Notes: a model not told the origin generated them from the sequence alone. Shown: positions 25,548 through 34,399, counted from the stretch's first letter. The stretch is DNA of 64,000 bases from Antiquaquibacter metalliresistens (GCF_029211225.1 NZ_JARGEM010000001.1:372001-436000), one strand, 5' to 3'. A program made the numbers and translations.

Positions 25548-25994
25548 ATGCCACTCGAGGGAGATTACGCACCAAGCACGTCGGACTGGGCCCGCACCCA
25601 GGCCGAGAAGTACGAGGCCACCGGCGGCGCCGAGGCGGGTGACCTGCGGGGGATGCCCGTCGTGGTGCTCACGTCGGTGGGTGCGAAGACGGGCAAGCTG
25701 CGCAAGACCGCGCTCATGCGCGTGGAACACGACGGCGTGTACGCGGTCGTCGCCTCGCTGGGCGGGGCGCCGAAGCATCCGGTCTGGTACTTCAACATCA
25801 CCAAGCAGCCCCTGGTCGAGCTGCAGGACGGCCCGGTCAAGCGGGACTATCGGGCTCGCGAACTGCACGGCGAGGAGCGAGCGCTGTGGTGGCACCGTGC
25901 CGTCGCGGCATATCCGCCGTACGCGGACTACCAGACCAAGACGGAACGGGTCATCCCCGTGTTCGCGCTCGAGCCGGTCGACGGGGCACAGTAG
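25548..25994 (+). CDS. deazaflavin (F420)-dependent nitroreductase-family protein
   Basis: Split-barrel oxidoreductase of 148 aa of the Ddn/FGD-like F420(H2)-dependent family. Characteristic motifs are [37 protein letters not shown] (cofactor-binding), [20 protein letters not shown] and the terminal [20 protein letters not shown]. Members use reduced F420 to reduce diverse substrates or to protect against quinones. ATG 25548 follows a G-rich ribosome site; an in-frame ATG at 25539 would add three residues. Confidence 0.9.
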   Translation: MPLEGDYAPSTSDWARTQAEKYEATGGAEAGDLRGMPVVVLTSVGAKTGKLRKTALMRVEHDGVYAVVASLGGAPKHPVWYFNITKQPLVELQDGPVKRDYRARELHGEERALWWHRAVAAYPPYADYQTKTERVIPVFALEPVDGAQ

Positions 25995-25997
25995 GGT
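25992..25997 (+). promoter_or_regulatory. -10 hexamer TAGGGT of the ktrB gene
   Basis: TAGGGT overlaps the upstream stop and ends 6 nt before the GTG at 26004. Confidence 0.5.
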
Positions 25998-26003
25998 CAC
26001 CGT

Positions 26004-27362
26004 GTGACACAACCGGGACGTGCCGCAGCGCGGTGGCGGAGAAGACCGCACCCGGCGCAATGGACCGTCGGCGGGTTCGTGCTGCTGATCGTCGTCGGCA
26101 CCGGGCTGCTGCTGCTGCCGATCTCGAAGGTCGGGCCGGGCGGGGCCTCGTTCATCGAGGCGTTCTTCACCGCGGTCTCGGCGGTCTGCGTCACCGGTCA
26201 CATCATCGTGGACACTGCCACCCACTGGACCGGGTTCGGTCAGGTCGTGATCATGGTGCTGATCCAGGTCGGCGGCTTCGGGGTGATGACCTTCGCCTCG
26301 ATCATCGGCGTCGTGGTGGTGCGCAGGCTCTCGCTCACCTCGCGACTCACGACCGCCGCCGAGACCAAGAGCCTGGGGCTCGAGGACGTGAAGTCGCTCG
26401 TGCTGAACGTGCTGAAGATCTCCCTGGTGATCGAGGGGGCCGCGTCCGCCATCCTGTTCCTGTGGTTCTGGCTGCGCTACGGGATGACTCCCGCCGAGGC
26501 CGCCTGGATCGGGCTCTTCCACGGCGTCTCGTCGTTCAACAACGCGGGCTTCTCGCTGTTCAGCGACAACCTGATGGGCTACGTCGCCGACCCCGTGGTC
26601 TCGCTCACCATCTGCGCGGCGATCATTCTGGGCGGCATCGGCTTCCCCGTGATCATGCAGTTGCGCAAGCACTGGATGCGGCCCCTGGCCTGGACCATGA
26701 ACACCCGCATCGTGCTGTGGGCCACTCCCGTGTTGCTCGTGAGCGGCACGATCTACATCACCGCGATCGAATGGAACAACCCCGGCACGCTCGGGCCCCT
26801 CGACTGGCCGAGCAAGATCCTCGCCGGCTTCTTCCAGTCGGTGCAGACGCGCACCGCCGGCTTCAACTCGATCGACATCGGTGCCGCCGACGACTCGACG
26901 CTGTTCGGGATGAGCGCCCTGATGTTCATCGGCGGTGGCCCGGCGGGCACGGCCGGCGGCATCAAGGTCACGACCTTCGCGGTGCTGCTCTTCATCCTGC
27001 TCGCGGAGGTGCGCGGCGAGGGCGTGGTCAACGTATTCGGCAAGCGCCTCTCGCGTTCCGTGCACCGGCAGGCGATCGCGGTCGTGCTGCTGTCGACGGC
27101 GGTGGTGGTCGCGGCGACGGTCGCGATCATGCTGCTCTCCGGCCTCGGACTCTCGGCCGTGCTCTTCGAGACCGTGTCCGCGTTCGGCACCGTCGGGCTG
27201 TCGACGGGCATCACCGCGGATCTGCCGGTCGCGGCGCAGGTGATCCTCGCCGTCCTTATGTTCCTCGGACGTCTCGGCCCCATCACGTTCGCGTCCGCGC
27301 TCGCCCTCAGACGGCGCGAGATCCTCTATCAGCTCCCCAAGGAAAGGCCGATCATTGGCTAA
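26004..27362 (+). CDS. ktrB: TrkH/KtrB potassium uptake protein
   Basis: Potassium channel-like membrane subunit of 452 aa with four M1-P-M2 repeats. Selectivity-filter regions are recognisable at SAVCVTGHIIVDTATHW, HGVSSFNNAGFSLF, SVQTRTAGFNSIDIG and SAFGTVGLSTGITAD. The gating-loop region MFIGGGPAGTAGGIKVTTFA is also present. It imports potassium (possibly with sodium) under control of the RCK-domain partner encoded next, whose TTG start lies inside this gene. Length and order are normal for the Ktr type. Confidence 0.95.
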   Translation: MTQPGRAAARWRRRPHPAQWTVGGFVLLIVVGTGLLLLPISKVGPGGASFIEAFFTAVSAVCVTGHIIVDTATHWTGFGQVVIMVLIQVGGFGVMTFASIIGVVVVRRLSLTSRLTTAAETKSLGLEDVKSLVLNVLKISLVIEGAASAILFLWFWLRYGMTPAEAAWIGLFHGVSSFNNAGFSLFSDNLMGYVADPVVSLTICAAIILGGIGFPVIMQLRKHWMRPLAWTMNTRIVLWATPVLLVSGTIYITAIEWNNPGTLGPLDWPSKILAGFFQSVQTRTAGFNSIDIGAADDSTLFGMSALMFIGGGPAGTAGGIKVTTFAVLLFILLAEVRGEGVVNVFGKRLSRSVHRQAIAVVLLSTAVVVAATVAIMLLSGLGLSAVLFETVSAFGTVGLSTGITADLPVAAQVILAVLMFLGRLGPITFASALALRRREILYQLPKERPIIG

Positions 27363-28053
27363 GTTGCACATCTTCTCGAAGGGCGAGACCGAGCGGGTCG
27401 CACAGGCGGACTCGGTCGCGGTGATCGGCCTCGGCCGCTTCGGCAGTTCGCTGGCGCTGGAGCTCATGGCCAACGGCACCGAGGTGCTCGGCATCGACGA
27501 GAACGAGGAGAGCGTCCAAGAACTCAACGGCCGACTGACCCACGTCGTGCAGGCGGACTCGACGAAGGAGGAGGTGCTCCGGCAGCTCTCGGTGCCCGAG
27601 TTCGACCGCGTGGTCGTCGCCATCGGCAGTGATGTGCAGGCGAGCATCCTCACCACGTCGCTGCTGCTGCGCTTCGGCATCAAGCATCTCTGGGCGAAGG
27701 CGGTCAGCCAGGCCCACGGCACCATCCTCGAGCAGCTCGGGGTGCAGCACGTGATCTACCCGGAGAGCGATATGGGCCGCCGCGTCGCGCACCTCGTGCG
27801 CGGCTCGATGCAGGACTACCTCGACATCGGCGACGACTTCTCGCTCGTGAAGATGGCACCGCCCGCGCACATGGTCGGCAAGTCGTTGGGGCAGTCGGAG
27901 GCACGCTCGCGATTCGGGGTGACGATCGTGGCGATCAAACCGGCGGGCGGGCGATGGGACTACACCAGCGCCGACACGATCGTTTCCGCAACCGACACGA
28001 TCCTGGTGGCGGGCGCCACCGAGAAGGCGGAGTCGTTCAGCCAGTTCCGCTAG
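27355..28053 (+). CDS. ktrA: TrkA/KtrA potassium uptake regulatory subunit
   Basis: Cytoplasmic ring-forming RCK protein of 232 aa. The nucleotide-binding RCK_N domain begins SVAVIGLGRFGSSLALELMA and continues with EVLGIDENEESVQELN; the RCK_C domain occupies about residues 145-225 (SLVKMAPPAHMVGKSLGQ). It gates KtrB in response to ATP/ADP or cyclic di-AMP in known members. The start is TTG 27355, overlapping ktrB by 8 bases, with GGAAAGG upstream. The stop shares a CTAG palindrome with the convergent hydrolase gene. Confidence 0.94.
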   Translation: MAKLHIFSKGETERVAQADSVAVIGLGRFGSSLALELMANGTEVLGIDENEESVQELNGRLTHVVQADSTKEEVLRQLSVPEFDRVVVAIGSDVQASILTTSLLLRFGIKHLWAKAVSQAHGTILEQLGVQHVIYPESDMGRRVAHLVRGSMQDYLDIGDDFSLVKMAPPAHMVGKSLGQSEARSRFGVTIVAIKPAGGRWDYTSADTIVSATDTILVAGATEKAESFSQFR

Positions 28054-28676
28054 CGGCGCTGTTCCAGCCAGGCCTCGGCGAGCGATCGCCAGAGCTGCGC
28101 GGGGGTGCCTTGCGCGAACCCGAGCCCGTGGCCACCGCGTTCGAACACGTGGAGGTCGTACGGCACACCGTGACGGGCGAGGGCGGCGGCGAGCGGCAGG
28201 GAGTGATCGCGCGGCACGACGGCGGTGTCCTCCCCGGTGGTCCAGATGAACATCGGCGGCGCCTGCCGGGTGACCATGCGCTCGAGCGAAACGGCGCGGC
28301 GCGCCCACCAGCTCGGTCGCGGGCCGAGCAGCTGGTCGCGCGAACCGCGGTGCGACTCGGCGAGCATGCTGACGACGGGATAGCTCAGCAGCGCGAAGTC
28401 GGGCCGCGGTCCCGTCGGAGCGAGGGCGGCGTGTCCGGCGAGGTGGCCGCCGGCGGAGAACCCGATCACGCCGACCGGCCCGACTCCGCGTTCCCGCTCG
28501 ACCGCGAGCTCGCGTTGCACCGCCTGCAGGGGGCCGGGATGCCGCGTGCGCACCGGATACTCCACGACCCGGGCATCCCAGCCGAGCCCGCGCAGCCACT
28601 CGGCGACCGGCTCGCCTTCGTGCGGTGCGAGCACGGAGTAACCGCCTCCGGGCAGGACGAGGATCGAGCCGTTCAT
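28050..28676 (-). CDS. alpha/beta hydrolase (BD-FAE / acetylxylan esterase-like)
   Basis: Esterase-like enzyme of 208 aa. The oxyanion region LVLPGGGYSVLAPHEGEPVA is followed by the nucleophile elbow VIGFSAGGHLAGHAAL, an acid-residue region near TGEDTAVVPRDHSLPLAAAL, and the catalytic His in FERGGHGLGFAQG. No signal peptide is seen. Relatives remove acetyl or formyl groups from sugars or kynurenine metabolites; the substrate is unknown. The ATG at 28676 has TACAGT 6 nt upstream. Confidence 0.9.
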   Translation of the reverse strand: MNGSILVLPGGGYSVLAPHEGEPVAEWLRGLGWDARVVEYPVRTRHPGPLQAVQRELAVERERGVGPVGVIGFSAGGHLAGHAALAPTGPRPDFALLSYPVVSMLAESHRGSRDQLLGPRPSWWARRAVSLERMVTRQAPPMFIWTTGEDTAVVPRDHSLPLAAALARHGVPYDLHVFERGGHGLGFAQGTPAQLWRSLAEAWLEQRR

Positions 28677-28682
28677 GCCACC

Positions 28683-28688
28683 ACTGTA
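28683..28688 (-). promoter_or_regulatory. -10 hexamer TACAGT of the hydrolase gene
   Basis: TACAGT on the minus strand ends 6 nt before the ATG at 28676. Confidence 0.45.
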
Positions 28689-28693
28689 TTGGC

Positions 28694-29083
28694 TCAGGCG
28701 AAGGTGAACGCCGTTCGCTGACGGCCGTCCCAGGTGCGGAAGCGGAAGCCCAGCGCGCGGTCGGCGGCGATGTGCAGCGCCCAGCCGAGCCCGGCCAGGA
28801 AGAGCTCGAGCCCGGGGCTCAGCCAGAGGGTCGGCATCCCGGTGAACGAGATCGCGATGAGCACGATCGGCACCGCGAAGCTGTGCGCGATGTTGTAGGG
28901 CACGACGTTGCGGCGGGCGATCTGACCGCGTTCGAGCCCGGGCTGCGCGCCGCCGATGAGCGTCAGATCGCCGGCGATCGCCCCGATCACGATGGCGGCG
29001 GTGGCGATCCAGCCGTGCTTGACGCCCTCGAAGATCGCGAAGGCGAGCAGCGCGGTTGCGGCCAGGGCGTAGATGACCCTCAT
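28694..29083 (-). CDS. DUF4260-family membrane protein
   Basis: Membrane protein of 129 aa with four predicted helices. The pattern GDLTLIGG, PYNIAHSFAVPIVLIAI, GLGWALHIAADRALGFRFR matches the DUF4260 family; no function is known for it. ATG 29083 follows GGAGGG; a GTG at 29095 is less well placed. Two palindromes built on GGCTAA/TTAGCC lie just upstream, so expression is probably repressed by a dedicated regulator not encoded next to it. Confidence 0.8.
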   Translation of the reverse strand: MRVIYALAATALLAFAIFEGVKHGWIATAAIVIGAIAGDLTLIGGAQPGLERGQIARRNVVPYNIAHSFAVPIVLIAISFTGMPTLWLSPGLELFLAGLGWALHIAADRALGFRFRTWDGRQRTAFTFA

Positions 29084-29096
29084 GATTCCCTCCACT

Positions 29097-29140
29097 GGCT
29101 AATTGCATTAGCTTTCAGATAGAGGCTAACACGATTAGCC
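29097..29140. promoter_or_regulatory. paired palindromes GCTAAT-TGC-ATTAGC and GGCTAA-CACGA-TTAGCC
   Basis: Two inverted repeats (29098-29112 and 29124-29140) with similar arms, centres 27 bp apart, upstream of the DUF4260 gene. They have the form of a double operator for a TetR- or MarR-type repressor. Confidence 0.6.
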
Positions 29141-29187
29141 ATTCGAGGCGAGCGACGAAGTGAAACACGTCCGCAACACGACGGCCC

Positions 29188-29193
29188 TAGGCT
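29188..29193 (+). promoter_or_regulatory. -10 hexamer TAGGCT of the ATP-grasp gene
   Basis: TAGGCT ends 6 nt before the ATG at 29200. Confidence 0.5.
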
Positions 29194-29199
29194 CAGACC

Positions 29200-30852
29200 A
29201 TGGCTGACCTCTTCGACGGCTACGGCGCCACCGCCGCGAAGACGTCGGGAGTGCCCGCGTGGGACGAGATGTTCGCCTCCCCCGGCAGGGCCCGCGACAT
29301 GTACAAGGACATCCACGCCGCGCTCGCGCAGATGACGCAGGAGGAACTCCGCGGGCGCACCGACGCGCTGGCCAGTTCCTATCTCGCCCAGGGCGTCACC
29401 TTCGACTTCGCCGGCGAGGAGCGGCCCTTCCCGCTCGATGCCGTACCGCGCGTGATCGACCAGCTCGAGTGGTCGGCGGTCGAGGCCGGCATCAAGCAGC
29501 GCGTGCGCGCGCTCGAGGCGTTCCTCGCCGACATCTACGGGGCGCAGAACGCGATCAAGGACGGCGTGATCCCGGCCGGCCTGGTCACCAGTTCGGCGCA
29601 CTTCCACCGCGAGGCAGCGGGAATCGAGCCGGCGAACGGCGTGCGCATCCAGGTCTCCGGCATCGACCTCATCCGCGATGAGGCGGGCACGTGGCGCGTG
29701 CTCGAAGACAACGTGCGAGTGCCCTCCGGGGTCAGCTACGTCATCTCCAACCGCCGGGTGATGGCCCAGACGCTGCCCGAGCTCTTCGTCTCCATGCGGG
29801 TGCGACCCGTCGGCGACTACCCGCACAAGCTGCTCGCGGCCCTGCGGGCGAGCGCGCCCGCGGGCGTCGACGATCCGACCGTCGTCGTGCTCACGCCGGG
29901 CGTCTTCAACTCGGCCTATTTCGAGCACACGCTGCTCGCGCGGCTCATGGGCGTCGAGCTCGTCGAGGGCCGCGACCTGTTCTGCTCGGGCGGTCGGGTC
30001 TGGATGCGCACGACCGCAGGGCCCACCCGCGTCGACGTCATCTACCGCCGCGTGGACGACGAGTTCCTCGACCCACTGCAGTTCCGCGCCGACTCCATGC
30101 TGGGCAGCCCCGGTCTGCTGCTGGCCGCACGGCTCGGTAACGTCACGATCGCCAACGCGGTCGGCAACGGCGTCGCCGACGACAAGCTGGTCTACACCTA
30201 TCTGCCCGACCTGATCCGCTACTACCTGGGTGAGGATGCGCTGCTGCCGAACGTGCAGACCTGGCGGCTCGAAGACCCGGGCGCCCTCGAGGAGGTGCTC
30301 GACCGCCTCGACGAGCTCGTCGTCAAGCCCGTCGACGGATCGGGCGGCAAGGGCCTGGTGATCGGTCCCGCCGCCTCCCGCGATGAGCTCGAGGAACTCC
30401 GGCAGCGGCTGCTGCGTGACCCGCGCGGGTGGATCGCTCAGCCGGTGGTGCAGCTTTCGACCATCCCGACCCTGGTGGACGCGGGGATGCGCCCGCGCCA
30501 CGCCGATCTGCGTCCGTTCGCGGTCAACGACGGCAACGACATCTGGGTGCTCCCCGGCGGCCTGACCCGGGTGGCGCTGCCCGAGGGCGAACTCGTCGTT
30601 AACAGTTCGCAGGGCGGCGGCTCGAAGGACACCTGGGTCGTCGGCCAGGACCCGCTGCAGGTCGCGCGGCACTCGATCCAGGGCCTCGTCGCCGGACAGG
30701 CGAGCGCGACCGAGGCCGTCCCCGTCATCACGGCCGAGCACAGCGCACACGCGCAGGACCAGGCCCCCCGCGATCGACCGCTCGGGCACGGTCAGCAGGA
30801 GCAGCAGCAGCAGGCTCGTGCCGCGACACCACCCGGGGGTGACGCATGCTGA
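29200..30852 (+). CDS. circularly permuted ATP-grasp protein
   Basis: Predicted amide- or peptide-ligase of 550 aa (circularly permuted type 2 ATP-grasp). DLFDGYGATAAKTSGVPAWD starts the family domain; MGVELVEGRDLFCSGGRVWM and NAVGNGVADDKLVYTYLPDL are conserved, and the nucleotide-binding lysine/glycine loop is LVVKPVDGSGGKGLVIGP. The last 40 or so residues are a low-complexity tail rich in Gln, Ala and His (GHGQQEQQQQARAATP) that is not part of the enzyme. The gene overlaps the alpha-E gene by 7 bases, and the alpha-E gene overlaps the transglutaminase gene: the classic three-gene cassette thought to make and attach a small peptide-like product. No substrate is known. Confidence 0.9.
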   Translation: MADLFDGYGATAAKTSGVPAWDEMFASPGRARDMYKDIHAALAQMTQEELRGRTDALASSYLAQGVTFDFAGEERPFPLDAVPRVIDQLEWSAVEAGIKQRVRALEAFLADIYGAQNAIKDGVIPAGLVTSSAHFHREAAGIEPANGVRIQVSGIDLIRDEAGTWRVLEDNVRVPSGVSYVISNRRVMAQTLPELFVSMRVRPVGDYPHKLLAALRASAPAGVDDPTVVVLTPGVFNSAYFEHTLLARLMGVELVEGRDLFCSGGRVWMRTTAGPTRVDVIYRRVDDEFLDPLQFRADSMLGSPGLLLAARLGNVTIANAVGNGVADDKLVYTYLPDLIRYYLGEDALLPNVQTWRLEDPGALEEVLDRLDELVVKPVDGSGGKGLVIGPAASRDELEELRQRLLRDPRGWIAQPVVQLSTIPTLVDAGMRPRHADLRPFAVNDGNDIWVLPGGLTRVALPEGELVVNSSQGGGSKDTWVVGQDPLQVARHSIQGLVAGQASATEAVPVITAEHSAHAQDQAPRDRPLGHGQQEQQQQARAATPPGGDAC

Positions 30853-31775
30853 GCCGCATCGCCGAGTCCCTGTTCTGGATCGGCCGCTACATCGAGCGCT
30901 CCGACGGCACCGCGCGCATCCTCGACGTGCACCTGCAGCTGCTGCTGGAAGACCCGTGGATCGAGGAGGACCTCGCGTGCCGCTCGCTGCTGAGCGTGAT
31001 GGGCAGCGACGTGCCGGACGATCGGGTGCTCAACCGGCAGAGCGTGCTCGAGATCCTCGCGGTCGACCGCTCGGAGCCGGCCTCGATCGCCTATTCCCTC
31101 GCCGCCGCTCGAGAGAACGCCCGGCGTGCTCGCGAGGTGGTGAGCACCGAGCTCTGGGAGGTGCTGAACACGACCAGGGCCCGGATGCCGCGTCGCGTCG
31201 CCAGCGACAAGGTGCACGAGTTCTTCGGCTGGGTGCGCGAGCGTTCCGCGCTCGCGGTCGGCATCATCGAGTCGGCGACGAGCCGGGATGAGGCCTGGCA
31301 GTTCTTCACCCTCGGCCGCTCGATCGAGCGCGCGGACATGACCGCGCGATTGCTCGCCACGCGCAGCCTGACCGAGGCGAGCGGGCCGAGCTGGACCACG
31401 ATCCTGCGCTCCTGCGGCGCCTACGAGGCGTACCTGCGCACGTACCGCGGCGTGCCGAGCGCCCGCAACGCGGCGGAGTTCCTGCTGCTCGACCGACTGT
31501 TCCCGCGCAGCATCCTGTTCTCCGTCACGCGCGCCGAGCAGTGCATGCGCGACATCGAGCCGCGCACCGACCGCGTCGGCGTCTCGGATCACGCCCAGCG
31601 ACTGCTGGGTCAGATCCGCAGCGAGCTCGAGTACCGGCCGATCGCCGAGATCCTCGACGACCTGCCGCTGCACATGGACAACGTGCAGGCGGCCACGTCC
31701 GCGGCCTCCGAGGCGATCAGGCAGCGCTACTTCCCGACCAACGCGGCACCGAGCTGGGTGGGTGAGACCACGTGA
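30846..31775 (+). CDS. alpha-E domain protein
   Basis: All-helical alpha-E protein of 309 aa. MLSRIAESLFWIGRYIERSD is the diagnostic N-terminus; FTLGRSIERADMTARLLATR and RAEQCMRDIEPRTDRVG recur in the family. No catalytic residues can be assigned; it is probably a scaffold or regulatory partner of the ATP-grasp enzyme. Both neighbours overlap it, so the three proteins are likely made in fixed proportion. Confidence 0.92.
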   Translation: MLSRIAESLFWIGRYIERSDGTARILDVHLQLLLEDPWIEEDLACRSLLSVMGSDVPDDRVLNRQSVLEILAVDRSEPASIAYSLAAARENARRAREVVSTELWEVLNTTRARMPRRVASDKVHEFFGWVRERSALAVGIIESATSRDEAWQFFTLGRSIERADMTARLLATRSLTEASGPSWTTILRSCGAYEAYLRTYRGVPSARNAAEFLLLDRLFPRSILFSVTRAEQCMRDIEPRTDRVGVSDHAQRLLGQIRSELEYRPIAEILDDLPLHMDNVQAATSAASEAIRQRYFPTNAAPSWVGETT

Positions 31776-32620
31776 ACCGTCTGCGCATCAAGCACATGAC
31801 GGGCTTCCACTACGGCGGCGACGTCACGGCCTCGTACAACGAGGCACGCATGCTGCCGGTGAGCTCCGATGGCCAGCTGGTGCTGTTCTCCAACCTGGAG
31901 ATCCTGCCGATCTCGAGCCACCACAGCTATGTTGACTACTGGGGATCGCGGGTCTCGTCGTTCGAGATCCTCACTCCCCACAAGGAGCTCGCGCTCACCG
32001 CGACGAGCCTCGTGGAGGTGCGCGCGCGTCCCCACGACGAGTCGAGCATCGGCTGGGACGAGCTGACGGTCGCCGCGGAGCGCACGACCGCCACGATCGA
32101 GCAGCTCAAGCAGACCGCTCGCACCAGCCCGCCCGACGAGGTGATCGAGCTCGCGCGCACCATCGCCGCCAGGCACACGGATGCCGGCACCGCCGCCCTG
32201 GCGATCTCCGGTGCCGTGGGCGACGCCGTCGAGTACATGCAGGGCGTCACGGGAGTGCACTCGACGGCGCAGGAGGCCTGGGCGCACCGCAAGGGGGTCT
32301 GTCAGGACATCGCCCACCTCGCGCTCGGCGCGCTGCGTGCGGTCGGCATCCCGGCCCGGTACGTCTCCGGCTACCTGCACCCGAAGCCGGACGCCGAGAT
32401 CGGCGAGACCGTCGCCGGTGAGTCCCACGCCTGGGTCGAGTGGTTCTGCGGGGAGCAGTGGCGGGGGTTCGATCCCACCAATCAGATCGAGATCGGCGAC
32501 CGGCACGTGCTCGTCGGCCGGGGCCGGGACTACAACGACGTGCCGCCGTTGCGTGGCGTGTACGCGGGGCCGTTCGGCTCGACGCTGTTCGTGACCGTGG
32601 AGATCACCCGCGAGGCCTAG
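31772..32620 (+). CDS. transglutaminase-like protein of the ATP-grasp/alpha-E cassette
   Basis: Cysteine-protease-fold protein of 282 aa. An N-terminal beta domain (LRIKHMTGFHYGGDVTASYN, family Bact_transglu_N) is followed by the transglutaminase core with the triad Cys in HRKGVCQDIAHL, His in GESHAWVEWF and Asp in FDPTNQIEIGD. All three catalytic residues are present, so it should be an active peptidase, amidase or transferase. It starts with a GTG inside the alpha-E stop and ends overlapping the convergent MFS gene (CTAG). Confidence 0.93.
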   Translation: MNRLRIKHMTGFHYGGDVTASYNEARMLPVSSDGQLVLFSNLEILPISSHHSYVDYWGSRVSSFEILTPHKELALTATSLVEVRARPHDESSIGWDELTVAAERTTATIEQLKQTARTSPPDEVIELARTIAARHTDAGTAALAISGAVGDAVEYMQGVTGVHSTAQEAWAHRKGVCQDIAHLALGALRAVGIPARYVSGYLHPKPDAEIGETVAGESHAWVEWFCGEQWRGFDPTNQIEIGDRHVLVGRGRDYNDVPPLRGVYAGPFGSTLFVTVEITREA

Positions 32621-33942
32621 CTCGTTCGACGTGCGGTCGATTCGACGATGGCGATCTCCTCCGTGGCCAGTTCGCGTTCCTCCTCGGCGGGGAACGCCAC
32701 GGTGAGCGCGAAGCGGCGCCTGGGGTGGCGCACGACGCGCATGCCGCGGCCGGCCATCAGCCAGATGACGGCGATCGCCGCGGCCAGCAGGCCGGATGCG
32801 GTGCCCGCGACGATCGCCACGCGCGGCCCCGCGAGGTTCGCGATCGCGCCGATCAGTGGGGCCCCGATCGGGGTGCCGCCGGCGAAGATCGCCATGTAGA
32901 GCGCCATCACCCGCCCGCGCACGAGCGGGTCGACGGTGGTCTGCACGTAGGCGTTCGCGGTGTTCATCATGGTGGTGGATGCCGCCCCGACGAGCACGAG
33001 CACGATGGCGAACACCCAGAGGGCGGGTGCGAACGCGGCGGCGATGCCGACCAGACCGAACGCCGCGGCCGAGATCGCGACGACACCGAAACGGGCCCGT
33101 TCCCGACGGGCGGCGAGCAGCGCACCCGTGACCGCTCCGACGGCGATCGCCGAGGAGAGCAGACCGAAGGTCGCCGAGCCCTGCGCGAACGCGACGGTGG
33201 TCATCGTCGAGATGAAGATCGGGAAGTTGAAGCCGAACGTGCCGACCAGGAACACCATCGCGAGCACGACCAGGATGTCCGGCCGCGACCGCACGTACCG
33301 CAATCCATCACGGAACTGCCCGCGCGCCTTGGTCAGCCGCGGTGCGGGAACCAAGCTCGAGCGACGGATGAGGGCCAGCGAGACGAGTACGCCCGCGTAG
33401 GACGCGGCGTTGATGAGGAACACCGGGCCGGCCCCGAGCAGGGCGATGAGCACCCCGGCGAGAGCCGGACCGATCAGCCGCGCGGTCTGGAACGACGTGC
33501 CGTTGAGTGCGACGGCGTTGGCGATGTCGGCGTCCTGCACGAGCTCGGTGACGAAGGTCTGTCGCACCGGGGTGTCGATCGCGGTGACCACGCCGAGCGC
33601 GAGCGCGAACGCGTAGACGTGCCAGAGCTCGGCGATGCCGGCGATGACGAGGATGCCCAGCCCGAGTGCGAGCACCAGTTGCAGCGCCTGCGTCCAGGCC
33701 AGCAGTCGCTTGCGATCGACCCGATCGGCGAGCAGCCCGGAGAGCGGCATGAGCACCAGCAGCGGACCGAACTGCAGGGCCATGGTGATTCCCACCGCGA
33801 CGGCGTCGTGGTCGGTGAGCTCGGTGAGCACGATCCAGTCCTGGGCGGTGCGCTGCATCCAGGCACCGGTGTTCGACACCAGCGCCCCGGCGAACCAGAG
33901 CCGGTAGTTCGGCACCCGCAGACTGCGGAACATCGCACTCAC
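32617..33942 (-). CDS. MFS exporter (EntS-like)
   Basis: Twelve-helix drug or siderophore exporter of 441 aa, MFS_3 subfamily. SLRVPNYRLWFAGALVSNTG and AWMQRTAQDWIVLTELTDHD are the typical N-terminus; GLLADRVDRKRLL is the conserved loop 2-3. The GTG at 33942 overlaps the MarR stop by four bases; an ATG at 33933 is an alternative. Control by the upstream MarR protein is likely. The substrate is unknown. Confidence 0.92.
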   Translation of the reverse strand: MSAMFRSLRVPNYRLWFAGALVSNTGAWMQRTAQDWIVLTELTDHDAVAVGITMALQFGPLLVLMPLSGLLADRVDRKRLLAWTQALQLVLALGLGILVIAGIAELWHVYAFALALGVVTAIDTPVRQTFVTELVQDADIANAVALNGTSFQTARLIGPALAGVLIALLGAGPVFLINAASYAGVLVSLALIRRSSLVPAPRLTKARGQFRDGLRYVRSRPDILVVLAMVFLVGTFGFNFPIFISTMTTVAFAQGSATFGLLSSAIAVGAVTGALLAARRERARFGVVAISAAAFGLVGIAAAFAPALWVFAIVLVLVGAASTTMMNTANAYVQTTVDPLVRGRVMALYMAIFAGGTPIGAPLIGAIANLAGPRVAIVAGTASGLLAAAIAVIWLMAGRGMRVVRHPRRRFALTVAFPAEEERELATEEIAIVESTARRTS

Positions 33943-34355
33943 GAGTCGGCGAGCCTCCGCAGCAGCGGGGCAGCCGCCGTGAGCAGCGCCCGCTCGTCGT
34001 CGTCAAGCGCCTCGAGCTGATGCGAGAACCAGGCGGCACGCCGTCGCCTGGTCTCCAGTGCGAGCGCGATGCCCGCCTCGGTTGCGTTGACGACGACCTT
34101 GCGACCGTCGTCCGGAGCATCGCCGCGCGCGGCGACGCCGGCTTCGACGAGCGCGTTGACCGTGCGGTTCATCGACGGCGGCGTGACGCGCTCGTGCTCG
34201 GCGAGGGAACGCAGGGTCTGCGGACCTTCCTTCCAGAGCACGAAGAGCACGGAGAGCTGGGAGTCGGTGAGGTCGCCCTCCGCGCGCTCGAGTCGCAGCC
34301 GGCGCGCGAGTCGCATGACGGCGATCCTGAGATCGGTCTCCGCCTCGTCTGTCAT
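33939..34355 (-). CDS. MarR-family regulator
   Basis: Winged-helix regulator of 138 aa: dimer helix RIAVMRLARRLRLERAEGDL, recognition region LRSLAEHERVTPPSMNRTVN and wing VAARGDAPDDGRKVVVNATE. It is translationally coupled to the MFS exporter and presumably represses it. TAGACT lies 6 nt before the ATG at 34355, within a TTAG-rich palindromic region that is a likely autoregulatory operator. Confidence 0.92.
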   Translation of the reverse strand: MTDEAETDLRIAVMRLARRLRLERAEGDLTDSQLSVLFVLWKEGPQTLRSLAEHERVTPPSMNRTVNALVEAGVAARGDAPDDGRKVVVNATEAGIALALETRRRRAAWFSHQLEALDDDERALLTAAAPLLRRLADS

Positions 34356-34357
34356 AT

Positions 34358-34387
34358 CGTTAGTCTAGCAAATTAGTTCTGCTAACG
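34358..34387. promoter_or_regulatory. MarR operator candidate overlapping its promoter
   Basis: CGTTAG at 34358-34363 and CTAACG at 34382-34387 form an inverted repeat around CTAGCAAATTAG. The minus-strand -10 hexamer TAGACT (34362-34367) is inside it, so binding would block transcription. Confidence 0.55.
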
Positions 34388-34399
34388 ACTTTGCGGCGA

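Noticed and set aside
25398-27725. 775-codon open frame antisense to the reductase and ktrB genes
   Set aside because: Long antisense frames are expected at this GC content. The predicted protein is low-complexity, while ktrB and ktrA are intact.
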